DNA from: Verticillium longisporum
Taxonomy: Eukaryota > Ascomycota > Sordariomycetes > Glomerellales > Plectosphaerellaceae
Length of the DNA stretch: 64,000 nucleotides
Direction: 5' to 3'
Assembly (NCBI GenBank): GCA_019188255.1
Contig: JAETXT010000005.1
Span: 5,828,001 to 5,892,000 of the forward strand
Below are positions 24,712 through 34,439 of this stretch, piece after piece. The notes beneath the pieces were generated by a model. The model was not told where the DNA came from. It saw nothing but the letters and a program-made list of their open reading frames with translations, and searched no databases. The number at the start of each line of letters is the position of its first letter. Positions within the stretch are counted from its first letter, which is position 1. The position numbers and the translations under genes are program-made.

Positions 24712-26441
24712 GCGAGGGTTCGCATTCGATCATGAGTAACGACGGTGGACTGCAAGCAGCAGTAGCAGGGCAGCAGCCACGCACGGCCGGCAGTTCTGCT
24801 TCTGTCTCACGGCAGCCACGACGACCGATATGACGAGTTGCATTTGCATCAGGCGCACAAAAGTTTGATTCCCCCTTGCTTTTGGTTTTGCCGTTGTTTA
24901 CGCGCCGTCGCGCGATGGGGCAATCCTGCGATGCCCCTGGGCCGGATATTGTCTGGTTGGGACGGGCGGACTGAAAGGAAAATGGTGAAGCAGGCCTCGT
25001 CGGTTCGACCTCGCGGACGCAAGCCCGTGTGTGGATGGTCTTGACGGGGCCTGCGTCAGTGTCCTGAGGACCGGGGTCCACGGATCATGGACAAGATGGT
25101 TGTGGAGAGCGCCGCCGAGGAGGGACGGCGCAGCCCCATCAGCACAGTTGTGCGGATGTCATGAGGGGGGAGGACGAAGCGTGGTGATACCCTTGGGGGT
25201 GAGCGAGATGGATGAGCGTGTGAGCCAGGATGGCATAGGGTCGCGCGAGAAAGGCTCGTTTGGACACGATGGGCCGACGAGTGCCGGGGCTGTCCCTGTG
25301 TAGGATGGATCCTGGGACACACTCGAGGCTCTCCAAGATGAAAGCTTCTTCGTGCAGCCTGGGTTTTTGGAAGGCGGCCGAAGTGAAGCACACGGCGTGG
25401 GGACGACGGCAGGGTTCGAGGCCAGGGCTTGTGATCGTTGCTCCGTTGGTAGTCCGTAATGCGTTGTCGCGACAGACAGCTTGAGCGTGCTTGGCGGCCG
25501 TGATTCCAGTGCAATTCCAATGGTCGTCCACCAGTGACAGACGGTCGTCCACCAGTGACAGACGGTCGTCCACCAGTGACAGACGGTCGTCCACCAGTGA
25601 CAGACGGTCGTCCACCAGTGACAGACGGTCGTCCATTAGTGACAGACGGTCGTCTTGACAAGGGGGAGATAACAAACACGATGGAGAGGCAGACTGGGGT
25701 TCCGAATGTTTACTCGAGTCTGCCCTTGTGCATGAGCATGTCATCAAACGGCGTGGGGAAAGGCAGGACAGGGGCAAGGGGGTAGGCGCTGATAGGCCGA
25801 GACACGTGAATATGCACTAGGAGAGCTGGGAGGGACAGGGGAGGAGCAGTCGAAAGGCCGAGGCATGTGCTTGCCCTGCTTGCCTCTACTTGCCTCTGTT
25901 GCGACCCCTTCTTTCCTTCCCCAGTGTAGTGTATGCTCCTGCTCCCGCTGCAGCAGCTCCCCCTCGCCCATTCCCCAGCTTTTCGGACCATCCAAGATTC
26001 TTTCGCCATCCCACCCCTCCTCCCTCTCCTTCCATGCCTCCTCATCTTTCCCTTTCCTCTATCCAATGCACCTATAGCACAGATGAACGACGCGACGGAT
26101 CGTGCAACCCGCTCGACTAGACGACTGATTGACTTTGCTCTGACGGCCTACGCACCATTGCGCGACCTTGGTACGTCCCTGTGAGGTCATTGGCCTGGGT
26201 CTGGTGCGGGATGCATTCCAGCTCGGCTTCCCACCTTGGGGGGGGGCTTTCGGCTAACGTCAGCGATGCTAGATAACGCGCCCATGAGACTTGTTGCGAC
26301 TGTCTGATCACTCGATTTCTTCGGCTGCATTGCGATTCACTCTTATTTCGGGCCCTGCCACACCTTTTGCTCTGTCCCACCTCGCAGTCTCGCGGCTGTC
26401 CCACTGGCAGTAGAGCGGCACCTCTCGACAGGAACCGTGAC
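24712..26441. other. Intergenic with a 21 bp minisatellite
   Basis: No supportable gene. The tandem array at 25522-25654 creates open frames on both strands because its period is a multiple of three. A C/T-rich patch at about 25990-26060 precedes the next gene. Confidence 0.55.
25522..25654. repeat. 21 bp minisatellite, six full copies plus 7 bp
   Basis: The unit starts GGTCGTCC, continues ACCAGTGACAGAC, and repeats head to tail. Five copies are identical; the sixth reads ATTAG instead of ACCAG. Translated, it gives a DGRPPVT heptapeptide on one strand and an equally open frame on the other, so openness is not evidence of coding. Confidence 0.95.
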
Positions 26442-28280
26442 ATGACCTCGGCCGCACCGGGGCCGTCGCGCCCGCCCAACGCGCCGCGCACCCTGACGCC
26501 CAAGTCCGTCTCCGACCCCGTCCTGCGCAACGCCCTGCGCTACACCATCTCGGCGCGCGAGTACGCGACGCTGCACAAGTATGTCATCTCGCGGTCGCGC
26601 GTGCTGAGGCGGACGGCGCCGAGCGTGGCGACGGTCGAGAAGATGGTCGACGGCGACAAGGCTGGCCGACGGCCGTCGCATGCTGTGCCGCCGAGCGACA
26701 GCTACAACACGCGGGCGATCCGCGACGCGCTGCGCTTGTTTGTCGGTACGGCGGCGGGCATGAAGACGTGTGATGTCTTGATGAAGAAGGTGCTCGGCAA
26801 GAGAGAGTACGTTTCTTGGGCTGTCCCTGCATGACCTGGCCATCCTTGCATGGCCTGGCCACCATGGTGTGAAGCAACATGCACTGACCCAACCACAGCA
26901 CAAACGCGAAGAAGCAACCGCTGTACAACTCGCCCACCTTCCGTCTATCGCTTTCGCTATCCTCCATCCTGCTGCTCTATCGCCTGCTCTTCCGCTTCAT
27001 GTCAAGGTTGCGCGGCCACCTGCTCGACGATGCGGCGACCCCCTTCCGACGACGCAACCCCCGTACGGCCGCCACGCTGACGTCGCCTTATGCGCCCGCC
27101 GTCGGTGCCTCGCTTGCCGGTCTGGCCCTCGGCGTGTACCCGGCGCAGCAACTGCGCGTGTCGGTCGCCATCTACGCCATGTTCCGCGCCCTCGAATTCG
27201 GCTGGAATCTGGGCGAGGGCGAGGGCATGATCTGGGGCTTCAAAGCCGGCGGTCGCGTCAAGAGGGAACGGCCCTGGTGGTGGGGCAGCTGGATGATCCA
27301 GCCCTTTGCCTTTGGACAGCTGCTGCACGCCGTCGTCTTTGACCGCGACTGCTTCCCCGCGGCCTACGGAAACCACATCTTCAACAACTCGACAGCCTAT
27401 CTGCAACAGAGGCCCGCCGGATACCCGAGCCACCTGGTGTGGCCCAAGACGTTGGAGATTGTCGACAGCCTTGCGCAGATGGCAAAGCTCAACTGGCCGT
27501 ACGTACATGGCGCGCTGCTTGGGTCCAAGAAGACAGCTGACAAACGACAGACCCTACATCTCACCCACTCTGTTCCCCAACAAGGAAACGCTGCCGGCGT
27601 CGCTCGCGGCCGTCGCGCCCCTGACCTCGACAGCACACCCCATCATCACCTCTCTCTCCTGCGCGACCCTCCACCCGTCTGACCCGTCTTGCCTGCGCTC
27701 GGACCTGCAGTTCTGGCTCACCTCGTTGCCGCGCTTTATGCGGATGCTCCTCCGCTTCTACGCCGCGTATGCCATTCTGCCCAACCCCCGCGCCAAGCTC
27801 AACCACGCGCCGGTCGCCGTCCTGACCAAGGTGCTCGGCCGCGCGCTGCGGAGCTCGACGTTCCTCGCCGGCTCCATCTCGACGGCGTGGGCCTCGATCT
27901 GCGTGTTCCAGACGTGGCTGCCACGCCACGTGCTGCCGACGCTGCGATTCTTCCTCGGCGGCTTCATCGCCGGTCTCTGGGCCTGGGTCGAGCGGAAGCA
28001 GGGCCGGGGCATGTTCCTGTACTCGGCGCGGGCGAGCGTGGACTCGCTGTGGAAGGTCGGCGTCAAGAGGCGGTGGTGGAAGGGCATGCGCGGCGGCGAC
28101 GTGTGGGTCTTTGTCGCGGCGCTCATGGTGACGGGCGTCGTGTACGAGAGGGACGCGCGGGCGATCCGCGAGGGTAGCTGGCGCCGCGGCGTCAGCTGGA
28201 TCCGGGGCGAGGGCTTGCGGGATTGGAGTCTCGAGGAGGAGGAGGCGCAGGGGGAGGGCGAGGGCGAGGGGCAGGAGTAG
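26442..28280 (+). CDS. TMEM135-like multi-pass membrane protein
   Basis: Resembles fungal integral membrane proteins related to TMEM135 (Tim17-like repeats, linked in animals to mitochondria and peroxisomes); the role here is inferred. Exons are 26442-26806, 26899-27498 and 27551-28280 (564 residues). Both introns have GTACGT donors and CAG acceptors. Hydrophobic segments include LSLSLSSILLLYRLLFRFM, APAVGASLAGLALGVYPA and STFLAGSISTAWASICVF. Glycine-rich helices (LAGLALGVYP, FLGGFIAGLWAW) fit the Tim17-like pattern. The family-typical CGGGR-like N-terminal Cys cluster is not obvious. The C-terminus is a Glu/Gly-rich tail. The gene converges on PdxT with only 114 bp between stop codons. Confidence 0.8.
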
Positions 28281-28394
28281 AGGCTTATAATGCAGGTGTA
28301 CGAATTCGTTCTACGCAGGCTGTCTAATTCTATGGCATATCGTCATTGTGTTTGCCCATGTTGTTCTCGTCGTCCTCTCCTTGCCTTGACCCAG

Positions 28395-29126
28395 TCACGC
28401 CGTCTCCTTCTCGAGGTACTTTGCCACCTCGCCGAGCCACCACACGTGCACCCGTATATCATCCGTCAGCTCCGGGTGGAAGCTCGTCGCAAAGATATTC
28501 CCCTGGCGCACGGCCACGATGTCCCCCGCCTCGGCATCGCCATCGCTCTCGCTCGGTCGGTCGATGCCGGCGCGCGTCTTGCGGCCCGGCAACCTCGCCA
28601 TGGTCTCGACGGCGGCCGGGTCGAGCACGGCCTCAACAACGGGGGCGCGGATGAAGACGCCGCTAAAGGGGCGCGCCGGCTGCTGCTGCTCGTCGCCACC
28701 CAAAAAGGGCAGCTCGAGGTCGGCGACGAAGGACTCGATCTGGCGGCCAAAGTGGTTGCGGTGGACGCGCACGGCGAGACCGCCGATGAGGGCCTGGCCG
28801 CCCTTCTTCGCCGACGCGGCGACGGCCTCGTCGGCGAGCAGGATGGCGCCGGCGCAGGTGCCCCAGACGGGGCGGCCGGCGGCGACAAAGGCGCGCAGCG
28901 GGTCGAGCAGGGCCGACTCGGCGGCGAGGTGGGCGATGGTCGTCGACTCGCCGCCGGGGATCAGCAGGGCGGTGCAGCGGGCGAGGTCGGCGGGCGTGCG
29001 GACGGGCGTCGGGGTGAAGGCGGGGGCGGACGCGGCGGACGCGGAGAGGGAGGCGGCGGCGCGGGCGAGGGCTGTGAGGTGTTCCTGGAAGCCGCCCTGC
29101 AGGCTGAGGATGCCGATGGTGGGCAT
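28395..29126 (-). CDS. PDX2: PdxT/SNO glutaminase subunit of pyridoxal 5'-phosphate synthase
   Basis: Hydrolyses glutamine and channels ammonia to PdxS for synthesis of vitamin B6 (PLP) from pentose and triose phosphates. It is 243 residues, single exon, and begins MPTIGILSLQGGFQEH, the classic PdxT start. The class-I glutaminase triad is visible: nucleophile Cys91 in GTCAGAILLA, then His217 and Glu219 in FHPELTDD. The oxyanion segment PGGESTT is at about residues 58-63. An insert between about residues 28 and 40 (Ala/Ser/Pro-rich) is longer than in bacteria. It is divergently placed with PdxS, 1.2 kb apart, like SNO-SNZ pairs in yeast. The gene is intact. Confidence 0.95.
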   Translation of the reverse strand: MPTIGILSLQGGFQEHLTALARAAASLSASAASAPAFTPTPVRTPADLARCTALLIPGGESTTIAHLAAESALLDPLRAFVAAGRPVWGTCAGAILLADEAVAASAKKGGQALIGGLAVRVHRNHFGRQIESFVADLELPFLGGDEQQQPARPFSGVFIRAPVVEAVLDPAAVETMARLPGRKTRAGIDRPSESDGDAEAGDIVAVRQGNIFATSFHPELTDDIRVHVWWLGEVAKYLEKETA

Positions 29127-30326
29127 CTTAGGGAGGGTGCCCTGTGCGATGGGAGAAGGCGGGTTTGTCGGGTGCGAGGTGAGGGAGCAGAGTAAGGTCT
29201 GATTGTCGGGTGCGAGATGAGGGAGCAGAGAAGGACTGTTTGTCGGGTGCGAGATGAGGGAGCAGAGAAGGACTGTGGTTGTCGAGGTTTGTCGGAGGGG
29301 ATGTTGGAAATGCCAATGGCCCATCAAGGAAGAAAGACCCAAAGTCCCGTCATGACAGTCGGACCAGAAGGTGCATGCACATGCGAACAAAGTGAGTCAA
29401 GGGTCCCAAGTACCGCTACCTCGCCGGCACTTCGCTCGAGGCCCGCCGAGGGATTCCGGGGTCGGGGGCGCCTCGTTCGGGGCTGCTCGAACCAGTTTAG
29501 ACCGGGCGTCCTGGCCAATGACACAGCGCATTGCGGCGGGTTCGAGGCAGCGCCGCGGGTCGACAGAGCCGCGGCCGCGTTGTTTGCGCGGCGAGCTCGC
29601 GGGCGTGGCAGAGGTACGTGGCGCATCACCCAAGTTTGGTCAGAGATCAAGTCCCGCCCATCCGATGGCAGCCGCGCCTGTCCCCGTCCGAGACCGGCCC
29701 AGGCCCTGACGACCCCGCCACTACCCCTCCATCGAGGTACCGGTACCTCGACCGCATCATAGACCCAGGCACCTCAGTTGGCAACACGCAGCTTGGCTGT
29801 CACGCCTCTAGTGGCACGCCCTTGTCCTGCGCCCTCCGCCTTGCGCCTTCCGTCTCCGAACTGGCGGCGAAAAAAGTTTCGTGCCGCCGCTGTGCTGTGC
29901 CCGCCAACAACCACCTCGCTTCTTTCCGTATTCTTCTGTGACCTTCTGGCGCGATATAAACGTGCTGCCTCGCCCCTCTTCCACAGAAGGGCCCCTCCCT
30001 GTCGCTGCTTCCCTCGCTGCTCTTTTTCTGGCCCAGGACATCACGACCGACCCCGCATCGTCCCGATTCTCACCTGCCCCTGCCCGCCTCATGAATCATC
30101 AGTCGTGCGTCGGCTCCTACCGAGAGATCTCGCCCCTCCCCTTCTGGTCTACTTTTGACACACCTCCCTTCTTCTTTTCACCTCCTCTTCGCCGTCTCCT
30201 CTTCGCCATCACCTCCTCTTCGCCGTCACCTCCTCTTCGCCGTCTCGAAACCCAATCGACTCCTCGTCTTTGTTCTTGCTTTGCTGTACACTTGTCACCC
30301 CCAGACAATACTCACACCTCCCCATC
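29127..30326. promoter_or_regulatory. Divergent promoter region of PdxT and PdxS
   Basis: 1.2 kb between outward-facing start codons of two subunits of one enzyme, so shared regulation is likely. The PdxT side carries a 37 bp tandem repeat (29165-29276). The PdxS side has a C/T-rich leader (about 30150-30250). No specific factor site was identified. Confidence 0.6.
29165..29276. repeat. 37-38 bp tandem repeat x 3 in the PdxT upstream region
   Basis: Copies are at 29165-29202, 29203-29239 and 29240-29276, each starting TTGTCGGGTGCGAG. The last two are identical and the first is diverged. A partial unit (TTGTCGAGG) follows. The array begins 39 bp from the PdxT start codon and so lies in its leader or core promoter. 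Confidence 0.92.
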
Positions 30327-31294
30327 ATGTCCGACACCCAGAACGGCGCTGCCAACGGCACCTCGGCCACCACCACCAACGGCGCCAACCCCATCCCGAA
30401 CAATGCCTCAGCCTCCTTCGCCGTCAAGGCCGGCCTCGCCCAGATGCTCAAGGGCGGCGTCATCATGGACGTGACCGACGCCGCCCAGGCGCGCATCGCC
30501 GAGGAGGCCGGTGCCTGCGCCGTCATGGCCCTCGAGCGCGTCCCTGCCGACATTCGCAAGGATGGTGGTGTCGCCCGCATGTCCGACCCCGCCGTCATCC
30601 GCGAGATCCAGGCCGCCGTCACCATCCCCGTCATGGCCAAGGCCCGCATCGGCCACTTTGTCGAGTGCCAGATCCTCGAGGCCCTCGGCGTCGACTACAT
30701 TGACGAGTCCGAGGTCCTGACCCCCGCCGACAAGGACGCCCACGTCGACAAGTCCCCCTACAAGGCCCCCTTTGTCTGCGGCTGCCGCAACCTCGGCGAG
30801 GCCCTGCGCCGCATCGCCGAGGGCGCCGCCATGATCCGCACCAAGGGCGAGGCCGGCACCGGCGACGTCGTCGAGGCCGTCACCCACGTCAAGACGGTCA
30901 AGCGCGACATTGCCCGCGCCCAGGCCCTGCTCGCCACCGAGGGCGAGACGGGCATCCGCGCCATGGCCCGCGAGATTGGCGCCGACCCCGTCCTGCTGCG
31001 CCAGGTCGCCGAGCTCGGCCGCCTGCCCGTCGTCAACTTTGCCGCCGGCGGCGTCGCCACGCCCGCCGACGCCGCCCTCATGATGCAGCTCGGCTGCGAC
31101 GGCGTCTTTGTCGGCAGCGGCATCTTCAAGTCGGGCGACCCCCCCAAGCGCGCCCTCGCCTCGTCCCCGCCACCCCCCACTACCCAGACGCTGTCGTGCT
31201 CGCCGAGTGCTCGACCGGCCTCGGCGAGGCCATGGTCGGCATCAACTGCGACACCATGAAGGACAGCGAGAGGCTCGCCACCCGCGGCTGGTAG
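30327..31294 (+). CDS. PDX1: PdxS/SNZ synthase subunit of pyridoxal 5'-phosphate synthase (one frameshift near the 3' end)
   Basis: Builds PLP from ribose 5-phosphate, glyceraldehyde 3-phosphate and ammonia supplied by PdxT; forms a dodecamer. The (beta/alpha)8 landmarks are present: MDVTDA (Asp48), Lys105 in VMAKARIGH (Schiff-base lysine), Lys173 in [10 protein letters not shown], and [19 protein letters not shown]. An Asn/Thr-rich 30-residue N-terminal extension is typical of fungal forms. The frame changes by minus one at about 31160-31172, after [10 protein letters not shown]. Downstream, the next frame reads [19 protein letters not shown] and ends GW before TAG 31292-31294. Corrected, the length would be 322 residues. 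As the only vitamin B6 synthase gene seen here, it is unlikely to be truly dead; a missing C in GCCTCGTCC is the simplest explanation. Confidence 0.93.
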
Positions 31295-31494
31295 GCGGCT
31301 AGTGTTTGGTGCTTGGGAGGATATGGGCAATACCTTGACATGTGCAACACCACGAACACGAAAGAAAAAAGTATTCACACAAAGCATGCGTTTGGCGTAC
31401 GGATGGGAACGGTCACAGGTATTCAACAGATACGCGGCCTCTAAAATTGATTATTGATTCACCATCACTGCCTTGCCTGATGTGCTGCTCTACG

Positions 31495-32080
31495 CGATGA
31501 CGGCGTCGTTAGTTGCATCGTACACCAGGACGACGCCGTCTTGAAACATGATAGACGGCGTCGGGATGATTTTCCCACAACGAGCTGACAACAAGCATGG
31601 GTTCAACATAAAGAATCACGTTGCCGCAATAGTCCACCGAATCTCCACCTGCTAAGGCGATCACATGAGACAATCTTTCGCTGTGACTACTCAATTATAC
31701 GAAACCTCCGCAACCTCAGAGAAACGAGCTTACGAATAACTCTTGTCCGCAGTATGCCGCTCTTTCAAAAGTCCGACGCATAAATCATACTTGATAAAGC
31801 GGGTCACCATCTTCTCCGCCCCGACGGTACTCAATGGTCAAAAGCTACAAGTCTGGGCGAATCACTAACGATGTTGACGTGCACCTCAGTTCTGACGGCC
31901 GTGACAACTCGACAAACTCCGCTCGCCGCAACCAAAATCCGCTGCTGCCCTTGAACGTATTCATTGAGCAGAAGAGAAACGACATCCTTGACACGGTGGT
32001 ATCGCATGCTACCGAATAGGTCAGCGGGGAGCTCGGACGCGTTTGCGCTTCAGCATGTTGCCGTTATCCGCCATCGTCCT
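31495..32080 (-). pseudogene. Possible relic of an unidentified protein gene
   Basis: Reading the minus strand, about 65 codons (near 32045-31815) are open and look coded: ASELPADLFGSMRYHR, then VKDVVSLLLNEY, then VHVNIVSDSPRLVAFDH. It then continues as EYRRGGEDGDPLYQ in a shifted frame, hits a stop, and ends with MFQDGVVLVYDATNDAVIA before a stop at about 31493. A start-like ATG lies at 32074 but in another frame. I recognise no family. The mix of frame changes and stops suggests decay, though undetected introns are possible. Confidence 0.25.
31499..31540. repeat. Perfect 11 bp inverted repeat with 20 nt loop
   Basis: GACGGCGTCGT at 31499-31509 pairs with ACGACGCCGTC at 31530-31540. A third copy of GACGGCGTCG follows at 31555-31564. 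Confidence 0.8.
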
Positions 32081-32313
32081 TGTCTATACGTACCGCCTCC
32101 CGACTGAAGGCTCGCATAATTGGTGCAAAGCCTATATATTGCGAAACCGAAACTCTAACGGGCTGGGCGCGTAGTGCAATCTCCGCTACAAACACTCAGT
32201 GTCCGACATTCTACCCTGACGTGCCGCTCACTAGACTTCACATATATGCCTGTAATAAGCGTCCCCTCATATGTTTCCCATGAACCATGTGCCGCTTGTC
32301 CTAGATCGACAGT

Positions 32314-33261
32314 ATGGTGAACTTCAACCCCGACCAAGACATTCCCGATCTCTCAGGCAAGGTTATTCTTGTCACTGGAGGCGACAATGGCCTCGGGAAG
32401 GAGACGGTCCTGCAACTCTGCAAGCATAATTCGGCCATGATCTTCCTGGCGGCCAGATCCGAGTCCAACGGCCTCGACGCGATTGCGAACATTCGGAGGA
32501 CCGTCCCCGACGCGGCACCCATCATATACCTCAGTCTCGACCTGGCATCCTTCGACAGTATCAAGAAGGCAGTTGTCGACTTTCACGCCCAGGCAGACCG
32601 GCTCGATCTCCTCATCAACAATGCCGGCATTTGTGCCCAGCCGCCTAGTACAACCAAGGACGGCTACGAGATCCACTTCGGCACCAACCACCTCGGCCAC
32701 GCCCTGCTCACCAGGCTCCTCCTGCCGACGCTCCTCAAGACGGCCGCCGCCCCATCGCCGCCGCAGGACGTGCGCATCATGACCGTCGCGTCCTCGGCCG
32801 AGGCGTGGGCCCCCTTCCTGGACCCCGCCGCGTTCGACAAGCTCAAGACGGACATGGCCTCCCTCTCGGGCTTCGCCCGCTATAGTCTCTCCAAGGTGGC
32901 CAACATTCTGCACGCCCACGCCCTGTCGGTCCGTCACCCGGCGATCCGCTCCGTGGCGCTGCACCCGGGCGTCGTCAACACGAACATCACCAACGGCGTC
33001 GCGGCCAGCTGGCCGATTCTCACGCCGCTCGTGCGCTTCGTCCGCCTGTTCGGAGACATCCTCCAGACGCCCGTCGCGGCGGGCGCGAAGACGCAGCTGT
33101 GGGCTGCTGTCAGCCCCGAGGCGGAGTCGGGCGAGTTTTATGTCCCCGTCGGCGTCCCTGGCAAGGCGTCGAAGCACGCGCGCGATCGAGAGATGGAGGA
33201 GGCGCTGTGGACGTGGACGGAGAGGGAACTGGAGCGGCATATGGACACTGTCGAGAAGTAG
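32314..33261 (+). CDS. Short-chain dehydrogenase/reductase (retinol dehydrogenase / WWOX-like)
   Basis: NAD(P)-dependent oxidoreductase of 315 residues, single exon; substrate unknown. The Rossmann motif TGGDNGLG (residues about 21-28) binds the cofactor. NNAG is near residue 106. The catalytic Ser is in VASSAE, and YSLSK supplies the Tyr-Lys pair (Y190, K194 approximately). HPGVVNTN after the active site is typical of this SDR group. Length and motif spacing fit classical SDRs of the retinol dehydrogenase type. No signal peptide or membrane anchor is evident. It lies next to a transposon-rich patch but reads intact. Confidence 0.9.
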   Translation: MVNFNPDQDIPDLSGKVILVTGGDNGLGKETVLQLCKHNSAMIFLAARSESNGLDAIANIRRTVPDAAPIIYLSLDLASFDSIKKAVVDFHAQADRLDLLINNAGICAQPPSTTKDGYEIHFGTNHLGHALLTRLLLPTLLKTAAAPSPPQDVRIMTVASSAEAWAPFLDPAAFDKLKTDMASLSGFARYSLSKVANILHAHALSVRHPAIRSVALHPGVVNTNITNGVAASWPILTPLVRFVRLFGDILQTPVAAGAKTQLWAAVSPEAESGEFYVPVGVPGKASKHARDREMEEALWTWTERELERHMDTVEK

Positions 33262-33732
33262 ACGATAGAGGGGGAGGGGTTTACCTTACGATAATGATTA
33301 GAGCAGTGTAGATGGCCTGTAGCGAACGAACATGATCTATTCATATACCAATATACGATGCGGACACCCTAGCCGACCAGTTCATGAGCCTGTTGAGCGC
33401 CTGATTTCATGTCTTGCATTCTTCAAAATGCCCCGTGTGAGTTGGCAGCGAACGGCAGTCAAGCTGATCAAGGCTAAAGCCAAGTCGAGGGAGATTTAAA
33501 TCAAAAGCAGTCCGCAGCAGATAAATGACACGTTCATACTATATCAGCGCTGCATATCAAGTAATTGAGGGCTTTTCAAAGTCCATGTCAGAACGCGGCT
33601 GTAAGCAGAGTGAAGCGTCTTCCGCAGATTAGCACCGCTATTCAATTATGAGATGCAGAAGAAAAAAAGATCTGAAATTTGGTGCTCCAAAGAGCATCCG
33701 CGGCCCTTTCATGTGCCTCCACAGTCAGTGCC

Positions 33733-33966
33733 TGTCAGGAGGCCCCTGCGGAGCCACGGAACAGGGGGCTAGTCAGGGGCTAAGGACTACGAGAACGCAT
33801 ATATAAGAGCTACGGAGGGTCCCCCTAGTTACGGAGGGCTAGAATTCAGAAGTATTCCGACCCTATACCTATATTCTACCACCTGCGGACCACGTATAGA
33901 TGACCTCTTCACTCTGCTCTAAACCACGCACTGACATCTTCACTCTGCCCAAACCACGCTCTGACA
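33733..33966. mobile_element. Probable solo LTR (or 5' LTR of a truncated retrotransposon)
   Basis: About 234 bp bounded by TGTCAG and CTGACA, the inverted TG..CA termini of LTRs. An ATATAAG TATA-like box sits at about 33801. The flanking pentamers GTGCC (left) and GTGGC (right) differ at one base and could be a worn 5 bp target duplication. A 30-31 bp tandem duplication (33901-33961) is at the 3' end. No reverse transcriptase or integrase coding follows. TGG one base after the end could be a primer-binding site, so a truncated 5' LTR is an alternative. Confidence 0.4.
33901..33961. repeat. 30-31 bp imperfect tandem duplication inside the LTR-like unit
   Basis: TGACCTCTTCACTCTGC... and TGACATCTTCACTCTGC... 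adjacent copies, each ending AAACCACGC. Confidence 0.85.
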
Positions 33967-34312
33967 GTGGCCCTGGAATTGCCCCACCCCAGGATTGCAC
34001 CTGGGCCTCTCGTTTACAGTCCTCTAAAAATGCCTCCTGGCAGTCCACGTCCGAAGAGGGGCTTTAATAATACATTCATCGGCTTGTAGAGGAAGAGTGA
34101 TCATTGAGGCAACCCGCTACTGATACGGGAGCGCAACAGTGTCAACTTCTCAATGGCGTCGAATGGAAAGCACAATCCCTACGCCATCAGGGCAGACTTT
34201 AATGATTTCAGTAAGAGATCTTCATCGTGGCACCGTCAAAAGATTCCTGCGCATGGGGGGCCACAGCCTTGTAGCCTTGTCGTCGATGAAATGACTGACG
34301 AGAATTTGGGTA

Positions 34313-34355
34313 ACGTACATGTACAGTGAGTGGGCCAGTACAGTGAGTGGACCAC
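34313..34355. repeat. Left terminal inverted repeat of the pogo-like element
   Basis: 43 bp starting ACGTACATG; 42 of 43 bases match the right TIR. It contains two direct ACAGTGAGTGG units. Confidence 0.93.
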
Positions 34356-34439
34356 TTTCGCGTCATTCTCCAAACTTCAACATTCCACCTTACTTTTCTC
34401 TACAACCAGTCATGGAAACACCTTCTCAAGACAGTCAGC

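Larger units (their letters stand above)
31295..32313. other. Intergenic with a hairpin and a possible gene relic on the minus strand
   Basis: No intact gene. An 11 bp perfect inverted repeat lies at 31499-31540. The minus strand from about 32080 to 31495 contains protein-like segments in changing frames (separate entry). The SDR promoter must lie just before 32314. Confidence 0.45.
33262..34312. other. Gene-free, transposon-flanking sequence with a likely LTR
   Basis: AT-richer than neighbouring coding DNA. It contains the LTR-like unit at 33733-33966 and, after it, a GC-rich palindrome (CCCAGGATTGCACCTGGG, 33993-34010) that resembles a tRNA T-arm but has no matching anticodon arm. Confidence 0.5.

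Noticed and set aside
25534..25785. Open frame through the 21 bp minisatellite as a repeat protein
   Set aside because: The opposite strand is equally open because the period is a multiple of three; no signal peptide or flanking coding signal.
33970..34050. tRNA-like sequence on the minus strand (CCCAGGTGCAATCCTGGG with a partly pairing acceptor stem)
   Set aside because: T-arm and acceptor look plausible, but no anticodon stem or proper D-arm forms; at most a tRNA-derived relic or part of a retroelement.
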